Assembly: GCF_005280655.1 (NCBI RefSeq)
Contig: NZ_CP040058.1
Coordinates: forward strand, 1,087,001 to 1,151,000
Source of the DNA: Anaerostipes rhamnosivorans
GTDB lineage: Bacteria; Bacillota; Clostridia; Lachnospirales; Lachnospiraceae
Length of the DNA stretch: 64,000 bases
Direction: 5' to 3'
The notes under the pieces are model-generated. The model did not search any database. It was not told the origin of the DNA and was given only the letters and a program-made list of their open reading frames with translations. Shown here one piece after another: positions 36,478 through 44,749 of the stretch. Positions within the stretch are counted from its first letter, which is position 1, and every line of letters begins with the position of its first letter. A program made the position numbers and the translations under genes.

Positions 36478-37506
36478 ATGAAGATTACGATTAAACAGAT
36501 TGCTGAAATGGCCGGAGTGCACCGGTCGACGGTTGACAAGGTATTACATAACCGTGAGGGTGTCAGTGAAGAGGTAAGACAGAGGGTCCAGAGGATCATT
36601 GATGAATACGAATATAAACCAAATCCCATCGGACAGGCTCTGAAAATGCAGAAAAAAACCATAAGGATCGGCATTATCCTGTTGAAGGTGGATGCCGAGG
36701 AGATTGTCAGGGAAGGGATACGGCGGGAGCTTACATCCTATCAGTCTTTTGATATCCAGCTGGACTACCACAGTGTGATGTATCCTGACATCAACGGGCA
36801 GCTGAAGCTGATCCATCAGATGATTGAGAAAAAGGTTGACGGCATCATTTTAAGCCCTATCAACTCCGAGGAGATTGTCCATGCTATTAATTATTGTATG
36901 AGCATGAAGATCCCGGTGGTTACGGTCAACTCTGATATAAAAGGAAGCCAGAGGTTCTGCTTTATCGGGCAGGATGGCTCCAGGGCAGGCAAGGTTGCAG
37001 GCAGGCTCATGGGAGAGTTTTTAAACGGCAAAGGCAGTGTGGCGGTTTTCACCAGCGACGGAGATGCCAGGCAGTCTTTCTTTTTTGACAAAAGGGAAGG
37101 GGGATTCAGGGGGCTTTTGGAGAAGGAGTATCCGAAGATCCATATGCTCAAGAGCATCCGTACAGACGAAGATCCTGCGATCATTGTGCAGGAGACAAAG
37201 AAGCTTCTGGACAAAGAAAAGAAGCTGGATGGTATTTTTATTACCTGCGGAGGCGTCAAGGAAGTAGGCAAAGTGCTGAGGCAGGAGAAAAGGGAAGATA
37301 TCAAGGTGATATGCTATGAAGACTATCCGGAGGTGTTAGATCTGGTCAAGGAAAAAGTAGTAGACGTGACCATTGCAACAGAGCTTAAAAAGCAGGGCGG
37401 CCAGGCCCTGGACGTGATGATGGACTATCTGATCTATGAAAAGAAGCCGCCGCGCAAGCACTTATATACAGACATGAAGATCATTTTAAAAGAATGTATT
37501 GAATAG
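36478..37506 (+). CDS. LacI-family regulator upstream of second inositol cluster
   Basis: 342 residues. N-terminal HTH ITIKQIAEMAGVHRSTVDKVLHNREGVSEEVRQRVQ and a type 1 periplasmic-binding-protein-like sensor (RIGIILLKVDAEEIVREGIRREL, GIILSPINSEEIVHAINYC, IPVVTVNSDIKGSQRFCFIGQD, GIFITCGGVKEVGKVLRQ). The sensor resembles sugar-binding proteins of the ribose type. Two AGAGCACGAGCTCT sites downstream, before iolG, have the CG centre usual for LacI operators, so it is the best candidate repressor of that cluster. ATG 36478 is used; ATG 36460 lacks a ribosome site. Confidence 0.9.
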   Translation: MKITIKQIAEMAGVHRSTVDKVLHNREGVSEEVRQRVQRIIDEYEYKPNPIGQALKMQKKTIRIGIILLKVDAEEIVREGIRRELTSYQSFDIQLDYHSVMYPDINGQLKLIHQMIEKKVDGIILSPINSEEIVHAINYCMSMKIPVVTVNSDIKGSQRFCFIGQDGSRAGKVAGRLMGEFLNGKGSVAVFTSDGDARQSFFFDKREGGFRGLLEKEYPKIHMLKSIRTDEDPAIIVQETKKLLDKEKKLDGIFITCGGVKEVGKVLRQEKREDIKVICYEDYPEVLDLVKEKVVDVTIATELKKQGGQALDVMMDYLIYEKKPPRKHLYTDMKIILKECIE

Positions 37507-37507
37507 A

Positions 37508-37556
37508 AAAAGATCTGGGAATGCTGAAAACAGATTCCCGGGTCTTCTTTTGTTTT
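37508..37556 (+). terminator. Terminator after LacI gene
   Basis: AAAGATCTGGGAAT pairs with ATTCCCGGGTCTT with one bulge; a T-rich tail follows. Confidence 0.8.
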
Positions 37557-37590
37557 TTCATATTCTTAATAAAAGACAATTACTCCAGAA

Positions 37591-37608
37591 AAAGAGCACG
37601 AGCTCTTT
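37591..37608. promoter_or_regulatory. Upstream LacI-type operator
   Basis: AAAGAGCACGAGCTCTTT, near-palindromic about a central CG. An identical 14-base core lies 185 bp downstream at the iolG promoter; paired sites at such spacing allow DNA looping. Confidence 0.7.
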
Positions 37609-37735
37609 TAAAATGATCAAAAAAATATATAACAATTGATATAATCGCATTTTTTGCATGCCAAAAACAAGAGTATTATTTGGAAACTGGACAATTATAC
37701 CAAAAACAAGGTTAAATTCTTGTGAACTTTGTTTA

Positions 37736-37763
37736 TTGTGTTTTGAAAAAAAACTGATATAAT
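37736..37763 (+). promoter_or_regulatory. Promoter of second inositol cluster
   Basis: TTGTGT, 16 bases, TATAAT, about 70 bases before the iolG-like start. The operator begins 11 bases after the -10. Confidence 0.6.
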
Positions 37764-37774
37764 AAAAACATAAG

Positions 37775-37795
37775 TTAAGAGCACGAGCTCTTTAA
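37775..37795. promoter_or_regulatory. Promoter-proximal LacI-type operator
   Basis: TTAA-AGAGCACGAGCTCT-type palindrome (core at 37778-37792), placed over the likely transcription start, where a bound repressor would block initiation. Confidence 0.7.
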
Positions 37796-37834
37796 TATAA
37801 CTCATAAATGGCGAATAATAAAGGAGTACGAACT

Positions 37835-38848
37835 ATGGATAACAAAGAACTGAGAATCGGAGTTGTTGGAGTTGGAGCGATTGGAAGAACGCACATTGAG
37901 AGGATCAATGACCAGCTGCAGGGCGGCAGGGTAATAGCGTGTTCTGACGTCAATACAGAATTCGGGAAAAAGGTTGCGGAGAATTATGGATGTACGTTTT
38001 ATGAAGATGGGGAAGAGATGATCGCCTCCGGAGATATTGACGCAGTTATTGTCACAACCATAGACCCATACCATGAGCAGTATGTTATGGCGGCGATCAA
38101 GGCAGGCATCTATGTATTCTGTGAAAAACCGCTGGCACCGGAAGCCGAGGCGTGCAAAAGAATCGTGGAGGCAGAGATCTCAGGGGGTAAACAGCTGGTC
38201 CAGGTCGGATTTATGAGAAGATATGATCAGGGATACCGTCAATTAAAAGAAGCGATCAAGAACCGTACATATGGAGAACCTCTTCTTCTGCATTGTGCAC
38301 ACAGAAATCCTGCTGTGGATGAGAGCTATGACACACCGATGGCAGTGGAAAATTCCATGATCCATGAGATTGATGTACTCCGCTGGCTTCTTGATGAAGA
38401 CTATGACACTGCAGAAGTTGTATTTGCTAAGAATACAAGAAGGACCCATGCAAACCTGATGGATCCGCAGATAATGATCCTGACTACAAAATCAGGAGTG
38501 AGAATTGACGTGGAGGCATTTGTCAACACAGGGCACTGCTATGATATTAAATGTGAAGTGTGCTGTGAGGATGCGATCTTAAATCTTCCTGAACCGTCTA
38601 ACATTGAGGTATGCGCCAATGCTGTCCGTGGACATGCAATCCACAGTGATTGGTCCACAAGATTCGTAGATGCCTACAACGTAGAAATCCAGGAATGGAT
38701 CAATTCCACAAAAGAAGGACGTGTGGACGGACCGACAGCGTGGGACGGATATGTTGGACAGGTGACAGCGAAGGCTGCTTCTAAAGCAAGAGATAACCAG
38801 ACAGTAGTTAAAATTGAAATGGAAGAAAAACCTGATTTTTATAATTAA
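37835..38848 (+). CDS. iolG: Inositol dehydrogenase IolG paralogue, triad Asp replaced by Asn
   Basis: 337-residue Gfo/Idh/MocA NAD(P) oxidoreductase. Rossmann start RIGVVGVGAIGRTHIERI, CEKPLAPEAE with Lys98, GFMRRYDQGY, CAHRNPAVDESYDTPMAV, IHEIDVLRWLLDEDY and a C-terminal [13 protein letters not shown]...EEKPDFYN all follow IolG. In the Lys-Asp-His triad the His is kept (His177), but the Asp position reads Asn173 (AVENSMIHEID), unlike the copy at 1-771. Substrate may be another inositol or a related sugar. ATG 37835 follows AAAGGAG; the ATG at 37808 lies before that site. Confidence 0.88.
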   Translation: MDNKELRIGVVGVGAIGRTHIERINDQLQGGRVIACSDVNTEFGKKVAENYGCTFYEDGEEMIASGDIDAVIVTTIDPYHEQYVMAAIKAGIYVFCEKPLAPEAEACKRIVEAEISGGKQLVQVGFMRRYDQGYRQLKEAIKNRTYGEPLLLHCAHRNPAVDESYDTPMAVENSMIHEIDVLRWLLDEDYDTAEVVFAKNTRRTHANLMDPQIMILTTKSGVRIDVEAFVNTGHCYDIKCEVCCEDAILNLPEPSNIEVCANAVRGHAIHSDWSTRFVDAYNVEIQEWINSTKEGRVDGPTAWDGYVGQVTAKAASKARDNQTVVKIEMEEKPDFYN

Positions 38849-38862
38849 GGAGGGATGTAAGA

Positions 38863-39780
38863 ATGAAAATAGCGTTTGACGTGGATGTGCTGGCAAAGCA
38901 GATGGATATCAACCGGATGGTGCATCAAGTTGCAGACTGGGGTTATAAATACATCGAACAGTCTCCGCATCCAAGGATCAATCCATTCTATAAACACCCG
39001 CTGTTCTCCAGGGAATGTGAGGCAGAATACAGGAAAGCACTCCGGGAGACCGGAGTGGAGATCTCCTCATTTATCGTGGTGTACCGCTGGTCCGGACCTA
39101 CAGAGGAGCAGAGACAGATGGCAGTAGCCAACTGGAAACGGATGATTGAGATCGCCGTGGATATGGGTGTGCCAGTAATCAACACGGAGCTGTCCGGGGA
39201 TCCCAACCAGCAGGAGATCTGCAACGGCATGTGGTTCCGTTCTATGGAAGAACTTCTGCCGATCATTGAGAGGGAAGGGCTCCGGGTGGAGATCCAGTCC
39301 CATCCGTATGACTTCTGCGAATTAAACAATGAGACTTGTGATCTGGTGAAATCCTTCCGCTCCCCGAACCTTGGATATGTGTATTCTTCCCCACATGGAT
39401 TCTTCTATGACGAGGGAAAAGGGGATGTGCGCTCCATGTTACAGTACGCAGGGGAAGAACTGACCCACGTACTGTTTGCGGATACGTTCAACCAGACCAT
39501 GGACTGCCGCTATATCGCCAACCCGCCGTGGTTAAACGGAAGAGGAAAAGCGGATGTGACCATCCACCAGCATTTAGCCATGGGAGAGGGAGACGTGGAC
39601 TTTGACGGGATCTTTGAGACGTTAAGAGAGATGGACTTCGCAAACAGCCAGTTAAGGGAAGATGCGCCGAAAGCCGGAGGAGACAACATCGCATGTGTAT
39701 CCATGTTCGGATTCCCGGAAAAGATGGAGAAACAGGCGCCGGAAGCAAGAGAACGCATTGAACGGGAACTGTTAAAATAA
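38863..39780 (+). CDS. iolH: IolH-type TIM-barrel isomerase/epimerase, copy 2
   Basis: 305 residues, about 99 percent identical in protein to the gene at 4070 (differences: SREC for SKEC, LLPIIE for LLPVIE, one extra Lys at the end). In DNA the first 560 bases differ at about 38 sites, nearly all silent, while the next 310 bases differ at about two. This points to strong purifying selection plus a recent conversion tract. Starts 14 bases after the iolG paralogue with AAGGAGGG. Having a copy in each inositol cluster suggests the step is needed under both regulators. Confidence 0.76.
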   Translation: MKIAFDVDVLAKQMDINRMVHQVADWGYKYIEQSPHPRINPFYKHPLFSRECEAEYRKALRETGVEISSFIVVYRWSGPTEEQRQMAVANWKRMIEIAVDMGVPVINTELSGDPNQQEICNGMWFRSMEELLPIIEREGLRVEIQSHPYDFCELNNETCDLVKSFRSPNLGYVYSSPHGFFYDEGKGDVRSMLQYAGEELTHVLFADTFNQTMDCRYIANPPWLNGRGKADVTIHQHLAMGEGDVDFDGIFETLREMDFANSQLREDAPKAGGDNIACVSMFGFPEKMEKQAPEARERIERELLK

Positions 39781-39809
39781 AAATCAGAGAAAAGAAAGGA
39801 AGTAAGATT

Positions 39810-40751
39810 ATGAAATTAGCTCTTTGCACAGATGTATTAGGAGATTTATCCTTTACCAAAATGCTGGATAAGGTGAAAGAACTAGGAATTGACGCCGTGG
39901 AGATGACTGCGGGAGGCTGGGGAGGCTGCAAGCATGTACCTACACAGGAACTTCTTGAGGATGAAAACAAGCTGGCTGCATACAAAGCGGAGATTGAAAA
40001 AAGAGGGATGGAGATCGCGGCCCTTAACTGTTCTGGTAATCCTCTTTCACCTGCAGAGATGGGAGAATTACATACGAAGTCTATCTATGATACCGCTGTG
40101 CTGGCCGGCAGACTGGGAGTGGAGAAATTAGTCATGATGTCAGGGCTCCCGGCAGGCGCGCCTGGGGACAAGACTCCAAACTGGATCACATCCACAGTGT
40201 CATGGCCGGACTATATGGTAGAAACAGTCCGCTACCAATGGGAGGATGTAGCAATCCCTTGGTGGAAGAAGTTTGTAGAGCACTGTAAAAAGCATGGAGT
40301 AAAACAAATCGCCATCGAAGAATTCCCGTGCCAGCTGGTTTACAATCCTGAGACACTGCTGAAATTAAGGGATGCCGTTGACCCGATGATCGGCATGAAT
40401 ATGGATCCTTCCCATCTGATCGCCATGGGGGCGGACCCAATTGCCGCAGTGCGTGCACTAGAGGGATGCATCTATCATGTACACGGAAAAGATGCTAGAA
40501 TTGAACGGGGACTGTGTGACATCAATGGACTGGCAGAGTCCAAACCGGTAACTGATACAAAGAACCGCACATGGAACTATGTTGCTGTGGGATGCGGACA
40601 GGATCTTCAGTGGTGGAAAGAATTCTTCTCTGTATGTCACATGATGGGGTATGACGGACATGTTTCACTTGAGATGGAAGACTTGACTATGAGCGTGGAA
40701 GCCGGACTGGCCACTTCCATTGACGCCTTGAATCAGACGATCAGCAAATAG
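39810..40751 (+). CDS. Unassigned xylose-isomerase-like TIM-barrel isomerase/epimerase
   Basis: 313 residues, the sugar-phosphate isomerase/epimerase type. Likely metal ligands: Glu in IAIEEFP, Asp in NMDPSHL, His in YHVHGKD and Glu in VSLEMED. It is not IolE, IolI or IolH by its motifs (TAGGWGGCKHVPT near the start, NYVAVGCGQDLQWWKEFF late). Trp-rich insert PNWITSTVSWPDYMVE at about residue 130. It sits between iolH and the second GPH transporter, so it probably isomerises or epimerises an inositol, inosose or another polyol-derived sugar. The reaction cannot be named from sequence. AAAGGAAG precedes ATG 39810. Confidence 0.8.
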   Translation: MKLALCTDVLGDLSFTKMLDKVKELGIDAVEMTAGGWGGCKHVPTQELLEDENKLAAYKAEIEKRGMEIAALNCSGNPLSPAEMGELHTKSIYDTAVLAGRLGVEKLVMMSGLPAGAPGDKTPNWITSTVSWPDYMVETVRYQWEDVAIPWWKKFVEHCKKHGVKQIAIEEFPCQLVYNPETLLKLRDAVDPMIGMNMDPSHLIAMGADPIAAVRALEGCIYHVHGKDARIERGLCDINGLAESKPVTDTKNRTWNYVAVGCGQDLQWWKEFFSVCHMMGYDGHVSLEMEDLTMSVEAGLATSIDALNQTISK

Positions 40752-40767
40752 GAGAAGAGGTGAAGGA

Positions 40768-42174
40768 ATGAATCTCAACGGATATAACAAATGGACCCAG
40801 AAGGACCGTGTTACCGGATTTGAAAAGTTTGCGTACGGATGTGGAGAAATCTCTACAAACATTGTCTTTACCATAGCGACCAGTCTTCTGGTCATGTTCT
40901 ACACAGATGTGGCACATGTTTCACCGTCTGTGATCGGAATGATCATCGCCATATCCCAGGTGTTTAACGGGGTTTCCGACATCACAGCAGGATTTATTGT
41001 GGACCGCACCAGGTCCAAATACGGCAGGGCCCGTGTCTGGATGCTAAGAATGTCCATCCCGTATGCGGTTGCAGCGGTTCTTTTAATGACAGTTCCGCAG
41101 ATTGCGCCGATGGCTCAGGCTGTTTATATCTTTATTACCTACAATCTGATGCTGACCGTGGTATATACTCTGTTTCAGCTGCCGTTTGCCACGACTATGA
41201 CTTATATGACCAGAAGCCAGGATGAGAGGGCAAAGATCAACATTGTCCGCATGGCAATGAGCCCGGTTGGAAATATTCTGGTAACTCTGCTCTTTACAAG
41301 GATTCTCGGCATGATGCCGGGAGGCGGAATGGACTCCCAGAGAAACTGGGTTGTGCTGACTGCTATTTACGCTGTGTTTGCAGCGGCTATGATGCTGTTC
41401 TGCTTTGCTTCCGTCAGGGAGAGAGTTGTGGTGAAAGATGACATGGCAGGTGAAAAGATCCCGCTGAAAAAGGCCATACCGGCATTATTTAAAAATAAAT
41501 ATTTTGTCATGCTGTTCCTTTTCTTCGTATTCTTCGCCATGTATCAGACCTTTTCAGGGACAATGGCCACCTATTACTGCAAATGGATCGTAGGTGATAC
41601 TAATATCATCGGAAATGTAAATACAGCATGCTACGGGATCACGATCATTGCGACTCTGCTCCTTGGCAAGGTCATGGACTTTACAACCAAGAAAAACTGG
41701 TGTATGCTGGGCGCCCTGTTTATCATCGGAGGTTCCTTGATCCTTCTGCTGAACCCTACGAGCATTGCCCTTGTAACCTTCGGCGGTCTGTTGAGAGGAA
41801 TTGGTATGACACCGATCCTGGGCATGATCTTTACAATGATCGCAGACTGCATTGAGTATGGACAGTGGAAAACAGGGCTGCGTACTGCAGGTGCCATACA
41901 GTCGGCCGTTACTTCAGGACAGAAGTTCGGTCAGGGGATCGGCTCTGCCCTCATCGGTTTTATTATGGAGGCAAATACATACAGCGGAAATGCATCTGCC
42001 CAGAGCGCACAGGCTCTGAGTACCATTTCAAACCTTTTCATCTATGGGATTGCAGTGCTGGGAGTTATTATGATCTTCATCCTTTGTTTCTATCACCTGG
42101 ATAAAGAATATCCGAAGGTTATGAAAGAATTGCTGGAACGGGAAGCTAAGATCGAGTTAAAAGAAGATAAATAA
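40768..42174 (+). CDS. GPH-family cation:sugar symporter 2
   Basis: 468 residues with about 12 hydrophobic segments, homologous to the transporter at 1693. It shows KFAYGCGEISTNIVFTIATSLLVMFYTDVA, FNGVSDITAGFIVDRTRSKYGRARVW, and IEYGQWKTGLRTAGAIQSAVTSGQKFGQGIG. The two differ through most of the sequence, so they may take different inositol isomers or one may be an exchanger. Start ATG 40768, 16 bases after the isomerase, with AGAGGTGAAGG upstream. Last gene of the second inositol run. Confidence 0.82.
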   Translation: MNLNGYNKWTQKDRVTGFEKFAYGCGEISTNIVFTIATSLLVMFYTDVAHVSPSVIGMIIAISQVFNGVSDITAGFIVDRTRSKYGRARVWMLRMSIPYAVAAVLLMTVPQIAPMAQAVYIFITYNLMLTVVYTLFQLPFATTMTYMTRSQDERAKINIVRMAMSPVGNILVTLLFTRILGMMPGGGMDSQRNWVVLTAIYAVFAAAMMLFCFASVRERVVVKDDMAGEKIPLKKAIPALFKNKYFVMLFLFFVFFAMYQTFSGTMATYYCKWIVGDTNIIGNVNTACYGITIIATLLLGKVMDFTTKKNWCMLGALFIIGGSLILLLNPTSIALVTFGGLLRGIGMTPILGMIFTMIADCIEYGQWKTGLRTAGAIQSAVTSGQKFGQGIGSALIGFIMEANTYSGNASAQSAQALSTISNLFIYGIAVLGVIMIFILCFYHLDKEYPKVMKELLEREAKIELKEDK

Positions 42175-42211
42175 AATTGTTTGATTCATATGTTTGTTAG
42201 ATTGTATAGAC

Positions 42212-42255
42212 GAAAAGGCCTTTCTGTGTGATGAAATCAGCGGAGAGGTCTTTTC
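42212..42255 (+). terminator. Probable terminator of second inositol run
   Basis: GAAAAGGCCTTTC pairs with GAGAGGTCTTTTC; the T-run is only four bases, so termination may be partial. Confidence 0.55.
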
Positions 42256-42354
42256 CTGGTGTTTTATCTGGAGTATAATGAAGCAGGAACAGATGAATTT
42301 AGCAAGAGGTTCTCAAGGGTATAAAACATGCTGAAAGGAACAGTGGGAGACGGG

Positions 42355-43191
42355 ATGAAAGAACAGGAAATTAAATTGATCGCCATGGATATGGACGGGA
42401 CACTTCTGACCAGCCAGAAGGAAGTTACACAAAAGACAGTAGAAGTATTAGAAGAGGCAATGGACAGAGGAATTCAGATCGTCCCGGCCACCGGGCGGTC
42501 AGTGAACGGGCTTCCGAAGGAACTGACGGATCTTAAGAGATTAAGATACTGCATACTGAGCAATGGGGCCAGGGTTTATGATTTACACGAACAGAGGTCG
42601 ATTTACAAAAACCAGTTTGACACAGATCAGATCCTCAAGCTTTTGGAAGCGGTCAATCCGTACCATGCTTTCCGGAGCATAGCAAAGGATGGAAAGGTAT
42701 ACTGTTATAAAGAAGAGCTTTATAGGCTGGAATCATTTCACCTGGGAGAGTATTCCGAGGAGATGATCCGTGCATCCAGGACGCCGGTAGAGGATTTAAA
42801 AGAATTTATCCAAAAGGAAGGCGGAACTTCAGAAAAAATGACGCTGTTTTTTGAAGACCAGGAAGAACGGGCAAAGGCGAGGAAGGAACTGACAGAATGT
42901 GGTTTATATGCTGTTGTGGCTTCCTTAAAGAATAATTTGGAGATTTCTCTTCATTCCTGCAATAAGGGTGATGCGCTGGCCCATCTGATGGAGCACCTGG
43001 ACTTAAAGAAAGAAAATATCATGGCCTGCGGCGATGCCGAGAATGATTATCAAATGATCGAGGCGGCAGGGATCGGGGTTGTCATGGAAAACGGCAGTGA
43101 TGAGATGAAAGAGATTGCGGATTATATAACGGACGATCACAACAGTGACGGAGTTGCCAAGGCAATTGAAGTCTTGGCTTTGAAAAATTAA
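42355..43191 (+). CDS. HAD-family (Cof-type) phosphatase
   Basis: 278-residue haloacid-dehalogenase hydrolase of the Cof/YbiV type. Motif I is AMDMDGTLL with the nucleophile Asp, motif II PATGRS, then a C2 cap, motif III Lys in SLHSCNKGDAL, and motif IV MACGDAENDYQMIEAAG. Such enzymes remove phosphate from sugar phosphates or FMN. It follows the inositol transporter but has its own promoter region, so a link is weak. ATG 42355 after GGGAGACGG is preferred over ATG 42328. Confidence 0.88.
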   Translation: MKEQEIKLIAMDMDGTLLTSQKEVTQKTVEVLEEAMDRGIQIVPATGRSVNGLPKELTDLKRLRYCILSNGARVYDLHEQRSIYKNQFDTDQILKLLEAVNPYHAFRSIAKDGKVYCYKEELYRLESFHLGEYSEEMIRASRTPVEDLKEFIQKEGGTSEKMTLFFEDQEERAKARKELTECGLYAVVASLKNNLEISLHSCNKGDALAHLMEHLDLKKENIMACGDAENDYQMIEAAGIGVVMENGSDEMKEIADYITDDHNSDGVAKAIEVLALKN

Positions 43192-43204
43192 AGTGCGTTT
43201 CGTG

Positions 43205-43522
43205 CTAATGAATAAGCCAGTTATAATCCTTCCGGCAGTCGAGAATATATTCGATGTACACTGTTTTATCTTGAATTTGATAGAGAACAAGATACCATTT
43301 TTCAATAAACATCTTATGATATTTGTTTGAAGGAATATACGTTTCCTCAAAGTAGGGAAATCTTTGTGGCATATGTGAAAGGGAATGCAGGGCGGCTGTT
43401 ATCTGTTTCTTTTTAGCCGTCGCTGCTTCCTTATGAACCTGTGCTATAAAACGGATATGAGTTCCTAACATTTTTACCGCCCTGTCGGAAACAACGACTT
43501 TGTATTTTTCATATTCTGTCAT
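43205..43522 (-). CDS. RelE/ParE-family toxin
   Basis: 105-residue toxin-like protein of the RelE/ParE superfamily: VSDRAVKMLGTHIRFIAQVHKEAATAKKKQITAALHSL (two-helix start), MPQRFPYFEE, and YHKMFIEKWYLVLYQIQDKTVYIEYILDCRKDY, the usual beta-strand end with the conserved Arg. Lies 3 bases after the antitoxin gene in the same operon. Whether it cleaves mRNA or blocks gyrase cannot be told. Confidence 0.87.
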   Translation of the reverse strand: MTEYEKYKVVVSDRAVKMLGTHIRFIAQVHKEAATAKKKQITAALHSLSHMPQRFPYFEETYIPSNKYHKMFIEKWYLVLYQIQDKTVYIEYILDCRKDYNWLIH

Positions 43523-43525
43523 ATT

Positions 43526-43792
43526 TTATACCTCTGTAATCACATCATCAAGGTAAGTGTCTAACTCATCCAGAGTGCAGCCGGATCTTCCGGCAAGCCG
43601 GTCTTCCTCAATTGATAGAAGTTCTTCTCTGAGTTTTAACATTTTCTCCCTTCTGCTATAGGTTTCGATGTCCATAACAACCAAATCTCCTTCACCGTTT
43701 TTGGTAAGAAAAACCGGTTCGGAGGTCTTTCTGCATATATCAGCAATCTCATTATAATTTTGACGGATTGCCGCAGATGGACGAATATTCAT
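43526..43792 (-). CDS. Phd/YefM-family antitoxin
   Basis: 88-residue antitoxin. The N-terminal DNA-binding Phd fold is seen in IRPSAAIRQNYNEIADICRKTSEPVFLTKNGEGDLVVMDIETYSRRE; the C-terminal acidic tail (LDELDTYLDDVITEV) would wrap the toxin. Promoter and operator probably lie in the AT-rich 43793-43860 region. Antitoxin first, toxin second, on the minus strand. Confidence 0.9.
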   Translation of the reverse strand: MNIRPSAAIRQNYNEIADICRKTSEPVFLTKNGEGDLVVMDIETYSRREKMLKLREELLSIEEDRLAGRSGCTLDELDTYLDDVITEV

Positions 43793-43892
43793 ACTGATTC
43801 CTCCTTTTAAGATGATAGTAATATTCTATCTATATTATAACTGTTTTATACAATATAGTCAATTTGGCAGAAAGATATCTGTATCAAGATAT

Positions 43893-43950
43893 AAAAATAC
43901 CTCTAAAGCAGTTTTGGCTGTCTGCCGTGTCTGCTTTAGAGGTATTTTAT
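43893..43950. terminator. Terminator of flavin reductase-rubredoxin gene
   Basis: AATACCTCTAAAGCAG pairs with CTGCTTTAGAGGTATT around a GC-rich loop; T-runs lie on both strands. Serves the minus-strand gene that ends at 43973. Confidence 0.75.
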
Positions 43951-43972
43951 TGTAAGAGCAACCCTATTCTAG

Positions 43973-44575
43973 CTAGATTCGTTCAAAATCAGAAGCGCCG
44001 TGTTTACAGATCGGGCATACAAAATCGGCGGGGAGTTCTTCACCCTCGTAAATATATCCGCAGATTTTACAGCGCCAGCCGGTTTTCTTTGTTTCCTGCG
44101 GCTGGGGTTTGATATTCTTGTGATAATATGCGTAGGTAACAGAAGGTATATTTGATAAGACTTCTCCGTCTGTGACATCGGCGATAAACATTGTGTGTGT
44201 GCCCAGATCAACTGTCTCTGCCACAGAAGCGCTGAGAAATGCGTTCGCATATTGGCTTAAATAAATAATCTCGTTGGAGGAACGGTCATAGCCGGAGAAA
44301 TCCTTCAGCTTGTCAACATCCCTGCCGCTCTGGAATCCGAAATGCTTAAAAATATCAAAGGGAACCTCCTCGGACAGGATGGATACATTAAAGGAACCGG
44401 TGTCCCGGATCATATCATGAGTGTAATTGCCTTTATTGACTGCTACGGAAATACGGTTCGGTGTGGTCGTGACCTGCTGGACTGTGTTGACGATACAGCC
44501 GTTGTCCTTGTCTCCGTCTTTTGCTGACAGTACAAACAAACCGTAGCTTAGTTGAAACATTGCTGCTTGATTCAT
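43973..44575 (-). CDS. Flavin reductase-rubredoxin fusion (high-molecular-weight rubredoxin)
   Basis: 200 residues. N-terminal FMN-binding split barrel of the flavin reductase family (FQLSYGLFVLSAKDGDKDNGCIVNTVQQVT...VAVNKGNYTHDMI, about 1-150) and C-terminal rubredoxin, WRCKICGYIYEGEELPADFVCPICKHG, with two CxxC pairs for one Fe. This is the architecture of Moorella Hrb, the electron donor to flavodiiron protein in oxygen and NO defence. The flavodiiron partner is not in this window. Divergent from the second LacI gene. Confidence 0.92.
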   Translation of the reverse strand: MNQAAMFQLSYGLFVLSAKDGDKDNGCIVNTVQQVTTTPNRISVAVNKGNYTHDMIRDTGSFNVSILSEEVPFDIFKHFGFQSGRDVDKLKDFSGYDRSSNEIIYLSQYANAFLSASVAETVDLGTHTMFIADVTDGEVLSNIPSVTYAYYHKNIKPQPQETKKTGWRCKICGYIYEGEELPADFVCPICKHGASDFERI

Positions 44576-44749
44576 ATAAAAACCCCTTTCTATACTTGAT
44601 GAGTATTGTCAATATATTCGAATTATAATCCCTTTATGACACATTTGCAATGCCCGAATGGGATATTGCTTTACTTTTCAGAAATGCGCGGTTATAATAA
44701 AACAAATGCGTGCAATGTGTCAAATAAAAAGGAAAAGTGAGGAAAGCAC
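44576..44749. promoter_or_regulatory. Divergent promoter region with repeated TGACACATT
   Basis: TGACACATTTGCAATG at about 44637 on the plus strand and TGACACATTGCACGCA on the minus strand (44706-44721) form a spaced inverted pair around the region between Hrb and the LacI gene. GTTATAATAAAA near 44690 supplies a -10 (TATAAT). Probably the LacI regulator's own operator. Confidence 0.45.

Noticed and set aside
37591..37608. AAAGAGCACGAGCTCTTT read as a terminator
   Set aside because: A proper terminator already follows the LacI gene at 37508; the same word recurs over the iolG start site, which fits an operator.
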